Source: Oscillospiraceae bacterium (GTDB lineage: Bacteria > Bacillota > Clostridia > Oscillospirales > Oscillospiraceae). From it: DNA of 6,830 bases. Positions 5,526 through 6,830 of the stretch are shown here, in pieces (position 1 is the stretch's first letter; every line of letters begins with the position of its first letter). The translations under genes were made by a program, and so were the position numbers. The stretch lies in contig JAEDLP010000094.1 of the NCBI GenBank assembly GCA_016295225.1, positions 1 to 6,830 of the forward strand, written 5' to 3'. The notes below the pieces were generated by a model that saw only the letters and a program-made list of their open reading frames with translations, did no database searches and was not told the DNA's origin.

Positions 5526-6830
5526 TCAGAACCGGAAATACAGGAAGGGATTGTAGCTGTCGCTGACCAGACTGGCCACGCACAGCAGCAGACCGGCCAG
5601 ACACAGCAGGCCCTCTGCCAGGGGCATGACCTTGTGGTCCTTGACCTTCTCCCAGACCGTCTTGGCCAGAGGAGTAGCCGCCGCCACGCCCAGGATGCCC
5701 ATGCCCAGCCAGGGCAGCACCAGGGCGGGGCCGCCCATGGTCCCGGCCTCCAGGGAGAACATGACCCCCAGGTAGCCCATGGCGGTGGACAGATCCGGGG
5801 AGGCGAAGAACACCCAGCCGATGACCACGATGACCATGGCGTAGAGGTGCTGGAAGGGGACGGGCAGCTTGCGGATGTACTTGCCCAAAAACAGCTTCTC
5901 CACCAGCAGGAGAACGCCGTAGTACAGGCCCCAGAAGAGGAAGTTCCACCCCGCCCCGTGCCAGAAGCCGGTAAGGCCCCAGACGATGAAGATGTTCACG
6001 CACTGGCGGACCTTGCCGCAGCGGTTGCCCCCCAGGGGGATGTACACATAGTCCCGGAACCAGGTGGACAGGGAGATGTGCCACCGCCGCCAGAACTCGG
6101 TGACGCTCTTGGAGATGTAGGGGTAGTTGAAGTTGATGCAGAAGTCAAAGCCCAGCATCTTGCCCAGGCCCCTGGCCATGTCGGAATAGCCGGAGAAGTC
6201 AAAGTAGAGCTGGAGACTGTAGGCCACGGCGCCGCACCAGGCGGCCAGAGCGCCGGCCTCCGTGGGGTTTGCGGAGACGGCATCCCACAGGACGCCGAAC
6301 TGGTTGGCCAGCAGGACCTTCTTGGCCATGCCCACCATGAAGAGGCGGACGCCGGTGTTGAACCCCGCCAGGGTCTCCGTCCGGGAGATCAGCTGGTCGT
6401 TTACGTCCTTATAGCGGACAATGGGACCGGCGATGAGCTGGGGGAACAGGGAGATATAGCAGGCGAAGTTGATGAAGTTGCTGGCGGCCTCGCAGTCCTT
6501 CCAGTACACGTCGATCAGGTAGGACACCGCCTGGAGGGTGTAGAAGGAGATGCCGATGGGCAGGGCGAACTTGAGCACCGGGAAATTCTGCGGCAGATTG
6601 AGCAGCCCCAGCAGGGCATTCACATTTTTGCCGAAGAACCCGGCGTATTTCAGCACCAGCAGCATACCCAGCAGCGCCAGGACGGCCAAAGTGAGCACCC
6701 GCCGCTGCTTTGTCTGATACAGGGCCTTGATGGCCTTGCGCTCTGCCCGCTCTGCCGCCTTGACGGCCGCGCTGCGCTTTTCCTGCATCGCCCCCAGGGC
6801 CAGCCCCGCCAGATAGATGATGGCTGTGGC
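5526..6830 (-). CDS. MBOAT-family membrane O-acyltransferase (AlgI/DltB-like), 5' end outside window
   Basis: Multi-pass membrane protein expected to move an acyl group, usually acetyl, across the membrane to an extracellular carbohydrate or teichoic-acid-type polymer. Of the protein, 434 residues are visible. The frame stays open through the window edge (ATAIIYLAGLALGAMQEKRS), so the Met codon at 6788 is internal and about 40-60 N-terminal residues are missing if it has the usual 460-490 length. Visible hallmarks are KYAGFF, PIGISFYTLQAVSYLIDVY, FPQLIAGPIVRY, LQLYFDFSGYSDMA, EFWRRWHISLSTWFRDYVYIPLGGNR with its conserved His, and GLTGFWHGAGWNFLFWG with the invariant MBOAT histidine codon at 5960-5958. 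Many hydrophobic helices follow. It is followed after 12 nt by the DHHW gene, a pairing typical of O-acylation loci. The polymer acted on is not shown by this window. Confidence 0.93.
   Translation of the reverse strand, partial: ATAIIYLAGLALGAMQEKRSAAVKAAERAERKAIKALYQTKQRRVLTLAVLALLGMLLVLKYAGFFGKNVNALLGLLNLPQNFPVLKFALPIGISFYTLQAVSYLIDVYWKDCEAASNFINFACYISLFPQLIAGPIVRYKDVNDQLISRTETLAGFNTGVRLFMVGMAKKVLLANQFGVLWDAVSANPTEAGALAAWCGAVAYSLQLYFDFSGYSDMARGLGKMLGFDFCINFNYPYISKSVTEFWRRWHISLSTWFRDYVYIPLGGNRCGKVRQCVNIFIVWGLTGFWHGAGWNFLFWGLYYGVLLLVEKLFLGKYIRKLPVPFQHLYAMVIVVIGWVFFASPDLSTAMGYLGVMFSLEAGTMGGPALVLPWLGMGILGVAAATPLAKTVWEKVKDHKVMPLAEGLLCLAGLLLCVASLVSDSYNPFLYFRF

Noticed and set aside
6786..6788. 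Met codon at 6788 as the true start of the MBOAT protein
   Set aside because: The frame continues to the window edge with a hydrophobic ATAIIYLAGLALGA segment. There is no ribosome binding site before this Met, and MBOAT proteins of this type need additional N-terminal helices.

Overview
The window is GC-rich and every supported gene is on the minus strand, so transcription runs from high to low coordinates. The protein families, strong AGGAGG-type ribosome binding sites, TTG starts and G/C-rich third codon positions point to a high-GC Clostridia (Firmicutes), probably an Oscillospiraceae-like gut anaerobe (Flavonifractor/Oscillibacter type). That placement is inferred from protein flavour, not from a marker gene.

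In transcription order: (1) 6830-5526, an MBOAT-family membrane O-acyltransferase (AlgI/DltB-like), cut at its 5' end by the window edge. (2) 5513-4389, a DHHW/AlgX-like SGNH-fold protein 12 nt downstream, closed by a hairpin terminator. Together these form a two-gene cell-surface O-acylation cassette of unknown substrate. (3) 4266-3811, a small exported or membrane-anchored protein of unknown function with a DTHGGFHGDG motif. (4) 3740-3162, a SARP/OmpR-type DNA-binding regulator whose N-terminal receiver is only half present and lacks the phospho-acceptor region. It has its own promoter and a GC-rich terminator. (5) 2975-2292, a PhoB/OmpR-family response regulator. (6) 2295-625, a PhoR-like PAS-containing sensor histidine kinase, overlapping (5) by ATGA. 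(7) 641-1, an HD-domain phosphohydrolase with a TTG start inside the kinase gene, running off the left edge.

Genes 5-7 form one translationally coupled operon. It is driven by a promoter with a perfect TTGACA -35 box and a 17-bp spacer. That promoter is built on an 11-bp-period direct repeat (10 of 11 bases identical), the layout expected of an OmpR/PhoB-type operator, so autoregulation is likely. A weaker repeat of the same period and orientation lies upstream of the small exported-protein gene.

I see no RNA gene, insertion sequence, CRISPR array, phage or attachment site. The window looks like ordinary chromosomal regulatory and cell-envelope territory. The least explained items are the half-receiver regulator, the small exported protein, and the HD hydrolase coupled to a two-component system.
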